A stretch of 64,000 nucleotides of DNA from Eudorina sp. 2006-703-Eu-15. Taxonomy: Eukaryota > Chlorophyta > Chlorophyceae > Chlamydomonadales > Volvocaceae. The first letter of the stretch is position 1; the number at the start of each line of letters is the position of its first letter. The stretch covers positions 961,487-1,025,486 of the forward strand of contig BDSI01000038.1 in NCBI GenBank assembly GCA_003117195.1. Direction: 5' to 3'. The notes below the pieces were generated by a model. The model was not told the DNA's origin. It searched no databases and was given only the letters and a program-made list of their open reading frames with translations. Shown here one piece after another: positions 1-13,300 of this stretch. The position numbers and the translations under genes are program-made.

Positions 1-333
1 ACGCGTCAACCTCACCGCCATGACCCGTCCTGCAACCAAACATGTCGCGAAAAGCTGCAACGGCCCAAACCTCCCGCTGGCCGCAAGGGCCGAGGCAGCA
101 GCACACAGGCTCTTGGTCACAGCGCTTCCGCCGCACGCAGGCGCCATGTTGGCCAACGCGCTCCGCAACGATTAGGTCACCCGCCCCCTGCCTATGAGTC
201 ACGTGACAGGCCCAGTCCTTCAGGTCAAAAGCGCAATCCCACTATACCCGACAAAAATGATGTAGCCGTACAGCTGTACAAGCCATATATAGCAAAGGCA
301 GCCCGCAGCCCCGGGGCACGGATGAGCACTCAC
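1..333. other. Left edge, presumed intron or unresolved continuation of the cyclase gene
   Basis: The cyclase gene on the minus strand must continue through here, because its last visible exon (363-334) ends at a good donor. I could not recognise the next catalytic-domain exon in this stretch. The minus-strand frame from about 155 to 1 is open but shows no cyclase motif. Confidence 0.3.
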
Positions 334-3300
334 CGTGCTACCCTCCACGTCGGAAACCACCAACTGCGGCAAGAGTTGCGTCGGTTGCCAGGCAGCGAGG
401 CAGACGGGTTCGGTCAATGCGCATCCGCAGCGACAGGCAGGAGTCTACAAATGGCATGGCCGCGATGTGGCGGCACAGGAGGCAAAGAAAGGAGCCAAGA
501 TCGCGCTGAGGGCCGGGTGGTTGCGAGCTCATGGGACGGCCCCCAATCGAATCAAACATTTCCCACCCCCTCGCTATTCGCGTTGCAGTCATGACAGCGA
601 TTAAAGTGCAGGAGATTGCGCACGCGATGCGCGGCGCGGCCCAACGCGCACCGTTGTGTCACCTCCGAGCCCAGGATGACCCGTGGGTCCGCGCTCCGAA
701 GCTATCCTCCGGCGGCGTTGGGCCGCCGCGTACATAGCCACCGCCACCACCGTTGCAATCAGCACCAGGATCACCGGGAGCACCGCCGCGTAGTACACCC
801 GGTTGGGGTCAGCGGCCTTGCTGCCCGACCCGCTCGTCAAGGACGTGTTGCTTGGGGTCCACTCCCCCAGCCCGATGCTGTAACGGGCAGGGAAAACAGG
901 CCGCCGCATGCACAGCACGCGATGGTCAACTTCAACAACAGCCCAGGGATGCTGCTGCAGGAAGGGTCAGCAGCGCGCCCCACGCGCGCCTTTGAAGCCC
1001 AGTACAGGTCAGCGACGGTCGCTCTGCTGGACCCCGCAGAGGTTGACATCAATCATTCGGATGCCAAGCCCAGGCTCGTTGTGCAGCTCCTCCACAATCC
1101 CGAAGGTCTACTCAGGTGCTGAAGAGGGGCGGTGAAAAAGGCATGTGCTGCGGTGGTGGGGGCTCGCGGCCTCGGTGCACCGCCTCACCTGTATCGATAC
1201 AGTCGGCGGATGGTTTCGAAGCGCGGGTTGGAGATGCCGTACGTGTCCTGCAGCTCCATCGCCAGGCCCTTCATAGCCTCCGGCACGTTCAAGCTGCCAG
1301 TGCTGATGGCGGTTGCGTACAGGTCGAGCAGGCGGCGGTACGCATAGGCTTCCACCGTCCGCACCTCCTGCATCACGTTGCTCGAGTCCAGCTGGGGGGG
1401 GACGCACCCGCGCAAGCCGTGCCAACGAGACTCAGTATGCACTTCCGACCGAGGACCTCACATGCGCCCATTCACAACCAAACCGCACACACGGTCCGAT
1501 GGAGACTTCCTAACACGCACGTGAGCGGGGCCGCGCCAGAGGAAACGTGGACGACGCACGTGAACCTTCAGGATATACAGGATCCCTTGGCCAAACGGTT
1601 GAGTGGCCCGTGACTCAACCCGGGCGATATAGCGATGTCGGTGCGCCCATTTAACGAGCGGCCACTCGCTGTTCTGTTGTTTACTGCGCAGAAGGTAGGG
1701 GGAACCAGAAGCTTTTGGGCCCCTCACCTGCGTCTTCATGACCGACAAGAACTCGCGGATGATGGACTCGGGGTAGCCTCGCTTCGTCCACTCGCGCAGG
1801 TAGGCCGGATCAAAGTGCTCGTACCTGCCGTACATCGGGCGGCACTCGGCTCGGTTAACCCAAATCGCTACGACCAGGAGCGCCCTTGCCGTATGCGTAT
1901 CGCAAAAAACACCACGGATTCACAGCCAGCACCCGGTTTCCGCACGCCAAACGGATCCGCCCTACACGCGGATTGAGGTGCTGAGCCGTGCATACCGCCC
2001 CGGCCGCGAGTGGTCGCGCGGGTAAGCCGCAGCGTTGGGGGAAAGTTATTGGCAGAGCCCTACGAAAACCAGGCCGCCGAACAGCATGGTACCTGTAAGG
2101 CCCAAGCTCAGTGAGCGGGCTGGTTACCAGCGTCCACGACACGTTGGTGGAGGTGAGGTAGGCGAAGAAGTCCAGCAGCGTCGTCTGGTGCCAGACGTTC
2201 GCTTTGGCGGAGATGCCCGCGGAGGCGGTGGTCACCGCAAGGTACGGCGCTCTGTTGACGAGCTGCACGGTGCCGTTCGGGCCCAGGGGCAGATCCTCCG
2301 CGAACGGACACACCTCTCGAGAGGTGCAATCCACCAGGCGGCCGGTAGTACGGTTGAGGACCTACAGTTGGCGGTTGGATGGTTTGTATGACCACTGGCA
2401 ATGTGCCTATTTCAGAATGCGTGGCGCGCTCAGGCCATCTGTGGAGACAAACCACAGACCGATAACCATTGCTGCTATGTCAGCGCGCCCGCGCAAGGGC
2501 TGCACGGCAAAGCTACGGGTGTTTCCATCGCATTTCTTCGTTCCGGACCGTATCCGTTTAAAGCCGACGGCCAGGCATCCGTACCTGCGTACTCCCGGGC
2601 AAGAGCGCCACACTGACGTTATCCCTCACGCGCGACATGGGCAAGAAGAGGTTGGCCTTCAGCTGGTAGCCCCAGCTCAGGGTCAGCGCGCAGCGCCCCA
2701 GCACGAACTTGAGGTTGAAGGGCAGGCATGGCGCGGTGGTCTCGTCGGGCGGGCCAAACGCGCGCAGGCGCACGAAGATCTCCATGGCCCGCTGCATGGC
2801 GCTGTTGTTGACCAGAGGCTCCAACGTGTCCGGGTCGAAGAAGGCGCCCTGCTTGGTGCCCTCGCTCTGAATAAAGGACGACCATATGGCCGCCAGGCTG
2901 AAGCCGTTGAAGCAGTCTGGGGGCGAGTCGAGCGGTCGGGACAGGAAGGGGATCGCGCGACATGAGGAAAGGCTTGCGGCGCGCCATAGCAGGAAGACTA
3001 GACTACAGGCGGATTCTGCATGTTCTGAACGTGCCGACCCATCTTTTCTCCGCCCGTCCCAGCTGTTGCACCCTCGTGCCCGATCCCTATGCCCAGTCCC
3101 TATCCGCCGCCAGCCCACCCTCACGCCATCCCGCGAAGAACCCACATCGCGGCCGCTGCAGGCACACTCCGTAGTCCGGCTGCCCGTCTCCGTCCATGTC
3201 TGTCCCGTTCACAGCAGCCGCCACTTCCAGGAAGGACTCCCACGTCACTGGCGGAGATAAGCCGTGCGCGGCCAGCACGTCTCGCCGGTAGTACATCTGC

Positions 3301-4588
3301 GAGGAGCGGAGCAAGAGTCAACTGTACCTCAATGACATTCCGGGCTGCCACAGGATCCCCAGCCCCCGCCAGCCCCGTCCAAGCACATCGCTGGAACTGC
3401 ACTGAACCGACCCAGCCGACCTACCCAGCTGACCCACATGACCCAAAACCGTATCACGCCCTCATATAAGGGAATCAGCCAGACTGTCAAATGCTGGCAC
3501 TTGGTCATTGTTTCCACCTACAATTAGCCGCTTTCCACGCTAGCTGGCCGCCATGTTCTTTAACCGCCGCACCGTCCCGGAGCCGCAGAGGCTATTCCCC
3601 ACAGCCCCAGCTGGGGCGCCACCATATGCCCACCCGGCCCTGCTGACCTGGTAAACCAGTCCGCCCAACGGCAGCGACGATACCGTGCCCTCGTCCACAA
3701 CCACGCTACCCCGGAAGAGCTGGTGGATGCCCACCCAGTCCAGCAATTGCCGGTACGGCCTCTCCAGGATCAGCTCGCTGAGGTCCAGCGTCTGGTGTGT
3801 GGCGTACAGGTCAGCAAGCGCGATGGGGTCCACCTGCGCGCAGAGGCGGGGCCGGCCGGAAAGATCAAGGATAAGGGTCGTCCGAGCACGTCGCCGTCAT
3901 GACAATCACTACTGACCCAGATCAGCTGGGCACACGAGAAGTCCAGCGTGACGAATTCCTTACCAGGAGCACGGGTGCGGGCTGTGTGTCTTGGGAGGTG
4001 CGGGGCCCCGGCAAAGCACCGGAGGATAGCATCACATCGCATCCCTACCGTCTGACACAGGCAGAGACAAAACACAACGCCAACGAATTGCTGGCTTGGG
4101 TGGTGTGAGGCCATTAGGGCTGCCTGTCCCGATCAGTCATCAGGGACCTGCCATGCCATTGGCCACCTGGATTTCGCAACTAGTTGATCTTCAAGCCCGG
4201 CATACCGCTTCCACACCTTGCTGAATCTCCAGCCCGTTCCCAATCAACCCATATCCCTAGGCTACACCCTCTGCAGCACCTCTTTCATTTCAATCCCACA
4301 GCCGCTGCAGCTGCAGCGCTGCCGAGACGGTCCATGAAACCCCTGACGCACCAGCCAGCCGTCATACTCCTGCAGCGCGGTCGCATTGGCATCGAGCCCC
4401 AGCTTCGCGCCACCGACCCCTCCCAGCAGCGCCAGCGTCCGGCCCCATGCCGCCATTGGGGTCACCGTGAAATCAAGCGAGTGGACACCCATGTCCTGCA
4501 TCCCTGCCGACTGCGATGCGACCACTGTTCGACTGATCTCAGCGACGTAGGACGTGAACGACATGTTGGGCGCCAGCAGCGTGATGTT
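334..4588 (-). CDS. Receptor-type class III adenylate/guanylate cyclase with periplasmic-binding-protein-like ectodomain (partial, runs off left edge)
   Basis: Multi-exon gene read right to left. The first exon I can place starts at 4588 (NITLLAPNMSF) after an acceptor. Next are 3833 (VDPIALADLYATHQ) and 3296 (MYYRRDVLAAHGLSPPVTW, the typical family 1 solute-binding-protein pattern). About 2915-2600 holds DCFNGFSLAAIW and GRCALTLSWGYQLK. Further blocks lie near 2330-2110, 1840-1730 and 1400-1185. The exon ending at 652 carries a single transmembrane segment (YYAAVLPVILVLIATVVAVA) followed by RRRR, which puts the next part in the cytosol. It ends GGDTT and joins in phase to a 30-nt exon, 363-334, reading LVVSDVEGST, the opening motif of class III nucleotidyl cyclase catalytic domains. 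The rest of the catalytic domain lies beyond the window. Inferred role: cAMP or cGMP synthesis gated by an extracellular ligand. The N-terminal exon with the signal peptide was not found, and nucleotide specificity cannot be told. Confidence 0.7.
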
Positions 4589-6236
4589 CTGCGGGCGCAT
4601 ACCCAACCAAACGAGTGCGCACAGTTACCATGTACACCGGAAAGCGACACGGGAACCGTCAGCCAGCGCCAGCATGTGTCACAGCTGGATGTGAAAGAGC
4701 TGGCAACCCAAATCGGGCGCGGGCCCCGGTGCGCACTTTGAAGCCGACGCGCAATGGATCTGAAGCGTTGGCGGGAGTGGCTGGGACCATCACGGTGTTT
4801 TCCGGTGTGTTTAGATATGTCTTTCCGCTAGTGATAACGTCAGCCAGACACCCCACCCAAACCAGTCAACACGGTTGCAGTGCTGTCTTGCCAAGCAAAA
4901 CGGTAGTGCAAAGGCAGATTTGCTGCTGGGTGCCCCGTGGGTCCAGCGTCGCCCTCCCTTAACAAAAAGAGGAAGAAAGCCCTACCTTTCCATTTTCCGC
5001 AAAGCAACGGTAGACTGTTTCATTAAGGGCACTGCGGTTTGCTGCCACGCCAGTTTCAGCAAGGGAAATGCCATTCGTTGCAACAGCGTCCGTGCCGTTT
5101 CCCGATACATAAAACGGACACCTGTCATGCAAGCCAGATATTACGCATCATTAAGCACAGGTACTTATCCCGACGAGAGTGGCCAACCGTGCACGACACC
5201 TTACAATGCGGCCAGGCTGGACACTGTCGAGCGAAGGCATATGTCCAGAGGGGTAGTATGCCCTGGCGCCACAAGCACCACAAGCACTGCTGCCACCAGT
5301 TGTGTCCAAGAACGCATGCTGTTGCCTTCTCCTCCCTCCCTATGCCGAGAGGAGGCGTAAGTTTAATTACATCATAGCTTTACCTACACGTAAACGCCAC
5401 TGGGGCTCATCCCTTTTCACCCTCGCTGTCCATAAGAACACAGCAAATGGTAGGCGTATAATTGTGAGTCAAAAGCAGCAAGGCTGCATGCCACGAACTT
5501 ATGTTTACTGCAACAAATTTCAACGTTGCTAGGGGAAGAATGGAGGTACGAAGCATGTACGGCTTGCGGAAAAACAAGGAAATTGCACGAGGAAATCTGC
5601 TCCGCAAGAGTTGACGATATCGGCAGGTCTGTGCAAAATTATTTATCTCTGACATACCCATGGCAAATGGTGTGATCTGCCAGTGCAGCGGTTAACTAGG
5701 GTCTAGTGCGGTAGCGTTCGGTTCATAGGATGGAGTCATCCACAGCATCAGGGCTTGGTGTCAGGGTAGCTGCACAGTGACCAACTCTCCATCGCGTGCA
5801 CTGCCGCACGAAAGAAAGTTTTTCCTCTAAGTAGTGCGCAGAATCAATTATGTACTAAAACGTCAAATCGAGAAACTTGAAATTGTGGAAGTCTTCTCAA
5901 CAAATTGCTGATGTTATTATCTAATGCCTACTTAGATTGTTGAATGTGTCGGCTACGTTACACAGAAAACTTTGAAAACTGCCCCCAAATCTGCAGAAGG
6001 GCACACGCGGACAAAAGCTTTGAAACTTACGATGGTGTGGGACATGGGACGAGATAGTTGACCTACGGCGAAATGAATTTCTAATATGTATATCATATTG
6101 TTGGAAACCACACCGTTACGATATGGTTTTTAGTATTACCATACTTGTTGCTTTGGTTGTCAGTCAATAAGGACTCTTGTGTGAGAACGGCTAGGTGCTC
6201 GTTGGCCCGCAAAGTTGGCTGGGAACCTGCTGCACA
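4589..6236. promoter_or_regulatory. Divergent intergenic region between cyclase and TLC-domain gene
   Basis: No convincing coding exon was seen. It should hold the unlocated 5' exon(s) of the cyclase (nearer 4.6-5 kb) and the promoter and leader of the TLC gene. From about 5550 to 6180 the base composition is clearly richer in A+T than the flanking genes. No TATA box or other element can be assigned with confidence. Confidence 0.35.
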
Positions 6237-8494
6237 ATGGACAAACTACAGTGGACTCATGACGAGCTCAATGGCTTTGTTGAGCGGATTGCAGCAGTAA
6301 CCGGGCCGCTTCTCGACAACTTTGCGGCGAGGGGAACCTTGCGGCGCGCTTACGTGGCCATCATTTCGGTTGGTAGGATTCCTATGTCTGATTCAAGGAA
6401 GAAAGCGTGGCTTGCTATTCAACCGGGCGGTCCACGTCAGGTAGTTGACGTCTGGGTGAAACTGTTAATGCAGGCCTTCTGTTTTGGGCGCTAGAAGCTG
6501 TCATGCTGGTGCTCCTCAAACCATTGCTGGTTAGGCTATTTCGGCAGTCTCCCAGCAAGAAGGGCGATGCGAAGGTGCAGCTACAGAAGGCCAACGGAGC
6601 TGCGACTCAGGCTATCGCACGTATTGTAGGCTCAGTCCATAATAGTATTCAGGTATGGATCTGAACGAGCAATTGTGATGGACTCCGGCTCTCCGGGGTC
6701 TGTCGGGGCGTTCGTACTATCTGCACACATTCACAAAATCGTGTTTATGAAAGACCGGCAGCGTTGACGCACGGGCCTGGCCCCTCTTGATTTGCCGAGT
6801 CAATTCGTTGGATTGCAAAGAAGCTTTCGCCATGAGACTGTTCCGCTTTCTGCGGTTCGCTCTGTTCACCGCAGCACGACGACGTGTGGTTAGCCAGCCG
6901 GGCACAGCACGCATTCGAAAGGGACTTGCGCACACGCACATTCCTCATGGTTTCCGCAACTGAGTCAAGCCATATGGTTTGTTATGCGTCAGTAGACAAC
7001 CCACGGGCCGGTCACCGACATGACCCGAAGGGTACAAGCACACCGACTGCTCATTTGCGCCGTTGCACTGCCAGATCGTTCCACGCACGCCCAGCCGCCC
7101 GTTCCGACATTTATGGAATCTCTTCAACACCATAGCCCGACAATCCGTCCGCCAGTTACCATTTCGCTTGCTGGAACCGTTGGAATGTTACGGCGGGTCG
7201 GTTTCTGTGCGACGTGGTTTTATGACGTAATATGGAGCCTTAGTCCAGTCCGGTCGTCCAGCGGGCCCAGATAGCTCGTAGGCGCCCATAGGCAGTGTAC
7301 CACACCCGCCGCGCTGCCCCTTGCCTTCCCACCTTATTTCCACCCATCACTGCCCGTGCCCCTTCCCCCCAGGTTCCTGTCGGCCTGCTGCTCCTCCTGG
7401 ATGCCCGGTTCCGGGGCGACCGTGTGTACGCCTCCAGCAGCCTCTCCACCGCCATGTGCTACCTGTCCGCGGGCTACTTCCTGCACGACCTTGTCATGTG
7501 CCTGCTGCGATTTGCGCTGGAGGGTCCGCTCTACACCATTCACGCGCTGGCGTGCCACATGGCGTACACCTTTGGAGCGGTCACGGGCTACCTGCACTAC
7601 CACGGTGCGGACGTCGGGCAGCTCTTCTCGGGTGACTGATTTGGGTTGACAAAATGTCAACCCAAATCACGGCGAGTGCAATCACGCTGTTCGCCCTTGT
7701 CGCCTCTCTTTGTTATGTTATCGTTTACAAGGTGAACCCCCTTAGTCCCGACCGGGCGTTCCAACGGGCCCAGATAGCTCTCTTTGCGCTTCTGAATTTG
7801 CTGCGCCCAGTCCCGACCGGGCGTTCCAACCGGCCCAGATAGCTCTCTTTGCGCTTCTGAATTTGCTGCGCCCCGTCCTCCCTCTTTGCCCTTTTGGATG
7901 TGCCGCAGGCGCCGCCTTCCTGATGTGGGAAATCAGTACTCCCTTCGTCCACACACGGTAAGCTTCTCCTTGCCGGCCAAGCAGGTCAGCGGTAAGCTCC
8001 AGAGAGACTAGCGGCCCCAAACCCGGTGGCCTTGGCACGCTCTTAGCCTCCACCGGGGCGCAACATTGCGGGGCCTTCCCGCCGCTCCCGCCTCGCGACT
8101 GTACCAAGGGACCACGTCCAATGTTGTTGTGTGTGCCGGAATTCAGAGCATCGCATCACCTACATCACCTTCTTGCAGGTGGTTTATGTTCAAGGCGGGC
8201 TGGGCGAACTCGAAACTGTACGTACTCAACGGCCTGCTCATGATCGCGGCCTTTTTTGGGTGTCGCATCCTCTGGGGCTACCTGGAGTCCTACTTCCTGG
8301 TTTCCGATGTGGTGGGCGAGCAGTACCGCGCAGGCACGCCCTTCCCGCTCACAGCCACCGGAGCCTACTGCTTAGCCGCTGTGGTGATGAACACGCTCAA
8401 CACGTACTGGTTCGTCAAGATGATCTCGGCCGCGATGGCGGTGCTCGTGAAGGGCAGGAAGGGAGCCGATGTGGGTTCGCACAAAGACGAGTAG
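6237..8494 (+). CDS. TLC-domain (TRAM/LAG1/CLN8) membrane protein, TLCD4/TMEM56-like, 303 aa
   Basis: Five exons join in phase: 6237-6372, 6474-6652, 7373-7604, 7909-7957 and 8179-8494, giving 912 nt with the stop. The start is the first ATG of the open exon, MDKLQWTHDELNGF. Exon 2 gives a hydrophobic stretch (LLFWALEAVMLVLLKPLLV) and then ARIVGSVHNSIQ, the start of the TLC domain. Exon 3 has DRVYASSSLSTAMCYLSAG, GYFLHDLVMCLLRF and a histidine-rich YTIHALACHMAYTFG. Exon 4 gives FLMWEISTPFVHTR, the family's conserved E-x-S-T-P-F element. Exon 5 gives WFMFKAGWANSKLY, two more membrane segments and a polar tail. Family knowledge: multi-spanning ER or plasma-membrane proteins linked to membrane-lipid composition; the biochemical activity of the TLCD4 branch is unsettled. 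No ceramide-synthase Lag1p histidine pair was identified. Confidence 0.85.
7744..7873. repeat. Tandem duplication of about 65 bp in intron 3 of the TLC gene
   Basis: Two head-to-tail copies, 7744-7808 and 7809-7873, nearly identical (both start agtcccgaccgggcgttcca). A shorter degenerate relative (gggcccagatagctcg) lies at about 7260-7276 in intron 2. The repeat stops about 35 bp before the exon 4 acceptor. Confidence 0.85.
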
Positions 8495-10361
8495 GCGTGT
8501 ATGGCCCCGCCCGAGTTCTTGGCTTAGATTGGGAGCGGCAAAGCGAACACCGTCGGTTTTGCAAGGGGGGAGCGCTCTGCGCGCGTGGATGTCCCGCGTG
8601 CCTCTTGAATGGACCGCAGCGTGAACCATGCCCACGGCAGTTAGCTGATCGCATGTGTGATTTTATGTCAATGTTATGGGTCTGGGAGACCAAAAAACAG
8701 GAAGTGGGCCGACACTTCTTTGGCTTCTGCCCAATCGCGCAAATGCATTGGACGTGACCGAACCTCGGGGCAATACTTGTTTCCCTGTGAACCAGGACAT
8801 GCTAGGACCTCTTGCTGACCAAACCCTCAAACCCTATGGATAAGGTTTACGTTGCTCCGTTCTGGTTACCGTGCGCGTAATGGCTTTCAGCCATTCTCAC
8901 TGAAACACATTCTTTTCTTGGGGCCAGGTTCTTGCCGTGAGCTGTCGCTGCCCGTCCCGGAGGCGCCTTGGTAATTTCCGCAAAGCATGTCGTAGAACGG
9001 TCGCCGTGAAGCGCAGGCAAAGCCTGGCCAGACATACTGCGCGAGCAAAGCAAGCGGGCCAATCTAAAATTCTTTATTGGCCGTGCAACTTGCCACGTGC
9101 TGGCGGTTCTTGTTGGTGCTGTAGCTGCATCGTAGATGCACGGCATGTTCGTTGCATATGTCGGATGGGTGTTCTGCGGCCTTGTGCGTCAAGGAATAAC
9201 ATGAATGTGTAGTGCATGTGTCATGCGTGTACAGGAGCTGAGGAATTTCGGATGGTCTGACCCTGCAGGGAGCTGCGTCGTGCAGGCTGCATGGAAGCAT
9301 CGTGTATGGTTTGGGGCCGTAGACCCAGTCTTTTGATCACCTGCTTCTGATAGCACGTTGCGTACACTCTTCTAGACGCTTGGCGTCTCAACAGAATCTC
9401 AGTCCGGCTGTCAAGCATTCGCTTCGCCGACTGCGATTGCGCTTGGGGTGGTCCTGTACGGTGCTGGGGCACTCCAACTCGCGGATGCGACAAACGCTGA
9501 CGAGTCCCAGGCGGATTGCTTGAATGATCATGTTGCAGTGGGGCCCACTTGCCGTCATTGACAGCCGAAGCTTCCTCACCACACAACCGAAGGGAAAGCG
9601 CGCACCGAATCAGTTAGTTAGCATAACTGGCACAACTGTCCGGGCCAGCGGCCAACATTACTAGAGTTGCATGCTCGGGAGTGCAAAATGCAGCGTCAGG
9701 TGATAATTTGATCCGCTGGTTCAAATTTCCTGGAGTTCGTTGCAAGCCTGGTGGCCGGGCAGTTTCAGGTTGCAGCTCGACTAGCTTTTAGTAGGGACGA
9801 CTTTTCTATGATGCACCTGTTCGGACAGTGTCATCCCCCAGTTATTGCGCGTCTGGAAGATCTATTGTCAAGAGGCTGTAGGATGCGATGGTCGAAGCCG
9901 CCTCTCCGACCCTCGGTTCCGTCCGGTTCCGCGTGGCTCGGCTACGCGTCCGGCAAGGGCATCATACCCTCATTTCGCCTGCTAAACCTGCAAAATTATT
10001 AATTTATGTGTTTGTCTTGAATTGAAGGAATAATTGGCACAATCACCTTGAGAAAAGTGCGAAAGGTAGGGCGTTAGGGTTCTACTTGTTTATGACCAGT
10101 CTTTCTCTGGTTACAAATCCTGTGGGCTATCTTGTAAGCTCATCTATAGCCTGTGCCCCAAAAACTGGGGAAAGCGACGGCAAAAAGCGCGACGCCGTAC
10201 GGCGAGGCGTTGAACGCCATCTCAAACGCTTGAAGCTGCATAAATGTGCACTCTTTGGTAATTGTAGCGGCGCTTCTCACAATCCCTTGCGTTCAGCATT
10301 TGATTTGCGTGCAGCTGCATCTGAATTTGTTGGGCGGAGTTGTTGCGGCTGCGTCGCAAAG
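8495..10361. other. Intergenic: 3' region of TLC gene and promoter/leader of pyruvate kinase
   Basis: Both flanking genes run left to right, so this holds the 3' UTR of the TLC gene and the promoter of pyruvate kinase. Short open frames occur on both strands, but none has a recognisable domain or splice-linked partner. No RNA gene or repeat was seen. Confidence 0.4.
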
Positions 10362-13300
10362 ATGGTGTCCCTGGGCCTTGAGACCGTGCTGGCGGGTACT
10401 CCGTCCAACATTTGCAAGACCAAGGCAGGACAATTCTTGTGGCGTGTTCTTGCACAAACACGTGAAACTTCAGCTCATGGTCGATTTTGCCGCCGGACGT
10501 TCAGGTGGTCTGCACGCTGGGCCCCAAGTCGCGTAGCGTCGAGGTCCTTGAGGAGCTTCTGCGGGCGGGCATGAGTGTCGCGCGCTTCAACTTTTCGCAC
10601 GGCTCGCATGACTATCACCAGGTGCGCGGGGCGGCGGGCGTTGCGCGTGAGCGTTGGGCGCGCTGCAGCACATCGCATGCTATCGCAAGTGAATTCAATT
10701 TTCCTTGAAATTGACAATGCAGGAGACGCTTGACAACCTGCGCATTGCTATGAGCAACACGAAGGTCATGTGCGCGGCGATGCTGGACACCAAGGTGCGG
10801 AATTCGTTTCCAGAGCGTTACTTGCACAAGTGAAATATAGCTAACTAAAAAACGTTTACTTCCTGCAAAGGGTCCTGAGATCCGCACCGGCACGCTGAAG
10901 GATGGCAAGCCGGTGCAGCTGACCGCCGGCAAGGAGGTCACAATCACCACTGACTATGCCCAGCCTGGAGATGAGAACCTTATCGCCATGAGGTGCGTCT
11001 GTTGGGCCGGGAACGGCCGGGGGTTGGGAGAAGGAACGGTCTGGGGCTGGCCCGCTGGGCAAAACCAGGGTGCGGTAAGAGGCACCAGGGTGTGGCACCG
11101 ATCGGTTGTTGATCACCCAGTTTCCTTGGGTACAGCAACCATGTGCGTGCAGCAGCTGCACCCGGACGCGTCCGCCCGACCGTACGGCACAGGTCGAAAC
11201 TGCAGGAGCACTCGAACCTTCCGTGGATGCTGAGGGATACGTGCGCGCCAGCCGCCTCCCGGCCAGTGTGACGACACCCGCTTACAGGGGCCTGTGCTGC
11301 TCTGCCTTGCAGCTACAAGAAGCTGGCCAACGACGTGAAGCCGGGCTCCCAGATCCTGTGCGCAGACGGCAGCATCGTGCTGGTGCGTGAGCATGGCGGG
11401 CTGGGCTGGGCGTACGGGGGATGGGGAGGAGGTGATGGGCGTACAAGAAACACTCAAAGAGGGCATCCTCCATGCCGGCCAGGCGTGCCGTTCCACTTAA
11501 AACATTGAGACTTCGTCGTGGTGGTGTTGCGCAAGCCAGAATGCGAGATCGCTACAACGTCGACATCAGCTAGCAGACCTTTTCATATGTTCACCAAAGC
11601 CGACACATGGAGCCGGCACACGGAGAAGGGGTCTTCCGGGTGGAATCTGTGGCAGCAGCAACCAGCCCAGCTGTGATTGGTGTCGGTCGTTTGTTGGTCA
11701 CCGATCACGGATCACTTTGCAGTGTCCACAGCATCCGCCTACTCCGCAGTCGTAGGCATGTTGCTAGAATGTCTCACGGACGGGTTGCGGCAGCACCCCT
11801 CTCATGACACAACAACCCTGACTTGGCATGGTCGGTGTGGGCGGGTTGCCTAAGCGGATTGCTTTGGAGGAAGGCCGTTGGGATGGCGCATGCCGACCGG
11901 AAAGCTTCGCCTACCCTTGTTGCAGCTGTGTGCTTAACCAAAAGCACGGACCCCCCCTCCCGAACCTCAGCCCCAACGGAACCGAAATAGACTACGTTTT
12001 ACGGTCTATTCACACGCCTCTACGTGTGTGACGAACCATGTCCTCATACTCGATCCGTGGGTGTCTGTCTGATTGCGGCCCCGCAGGAGGTCATCTCGAC
12101 CGACCCGGCCGCCGGCACCGTTCGCGCCCGCTGCATGAACACGGCCACCCTCGGGTGAGACTCGCCGGCATGGTTGGTTTGCTGGGCGAGGGGTTGTCGG
12201 TGATTGATGCGCGAACGCAGCAAGCGCGGGGGGGAGGGCCAGAGAAACTGGCCGCGGTGATTGACAGCGTAGCATTTGTCACCGGTTTGATCAGCGCCTT
12301 CAGCACCATCAGCGCCCTTCTTGGTGGAGGGTTTGCCAGGGTGGGACACAAAGTCGGCGATCCTCTCGGACCGCAGCGATCGTAGCCGCGCTGCGCTTGG
12401 CCGCTGCGCCTGGCCGCTCGCTTGAGCGGTGGAGTAGCCAGAGCGCCGGCCGCACACCGCGCTATGAAGCAGTCGACGGTTGCAGCAGCAGCAGCAGGGC
12501 TTCCTGACCGGGTTGTGTCGTCGTGCATCTCGCAGCAGTGGCGACACCGGCACTGTCACTGAGCTAGTGCTGTCTCGGGCGGCATATGCAGTGGTTTCGG
12601 AGGCCAGCGTGGTGGTCATGCGGAGGGCTGTCAAGTCCTGCTCGGCTGTGAGATACCAGGCGGCGGTGATACTCGGACGACGACGTACCTAGGCTGTCGT
12701 ACCTAGGCTGTCGTGCCAGGGCGGCAGCACGGGCAACGGGCGGCCCGGCAGCGTCCGTTGTCCGGCCTGGTACCACCCCGGCCTAGGCTGGCATCAGCTG
12801 CCCTGCGGCCTCCAGGGGCTGCTCGACAGCATCCGATGTCGTACCAGATCTCACCGTACAGTGTGCGTGCCGCACTTTAGGAATGGCGCTTCCTGTGCAG
12901 CCACTAATATACATCCTCTCTGCTGGACATGCAGCAGCACGAGGGGCGGCACCTCTTGAGGGGAAGATACCGACCGACTCGCGGTGGTTTGCCCCTTCAT
13001 GCGTAGCGCGGGTGCTTCCCAAATTACATGTACATGCGCATTTGGAAGAACGCCCCTTGGTACGGTCATTCTGATGCCCTTGGACTCCCTCGGACCAACC
13101 CGCGGCCGACCGACAGGGAGCGTAAGAATGTCAACCTGCCGGGAGTGGTGGTGGACCTGCCCACGCTGACGGACAAGGACGTTGACGACATCATCCACTG
13201 GGCCATCCCCAACGACATTGATTTCATCGCCGCGTCCTTTGTGCGCAAGGGCTCTGACCTGGACACCATTCGCCAGGTGGGGGCTGGGGCTGCGAACGGA

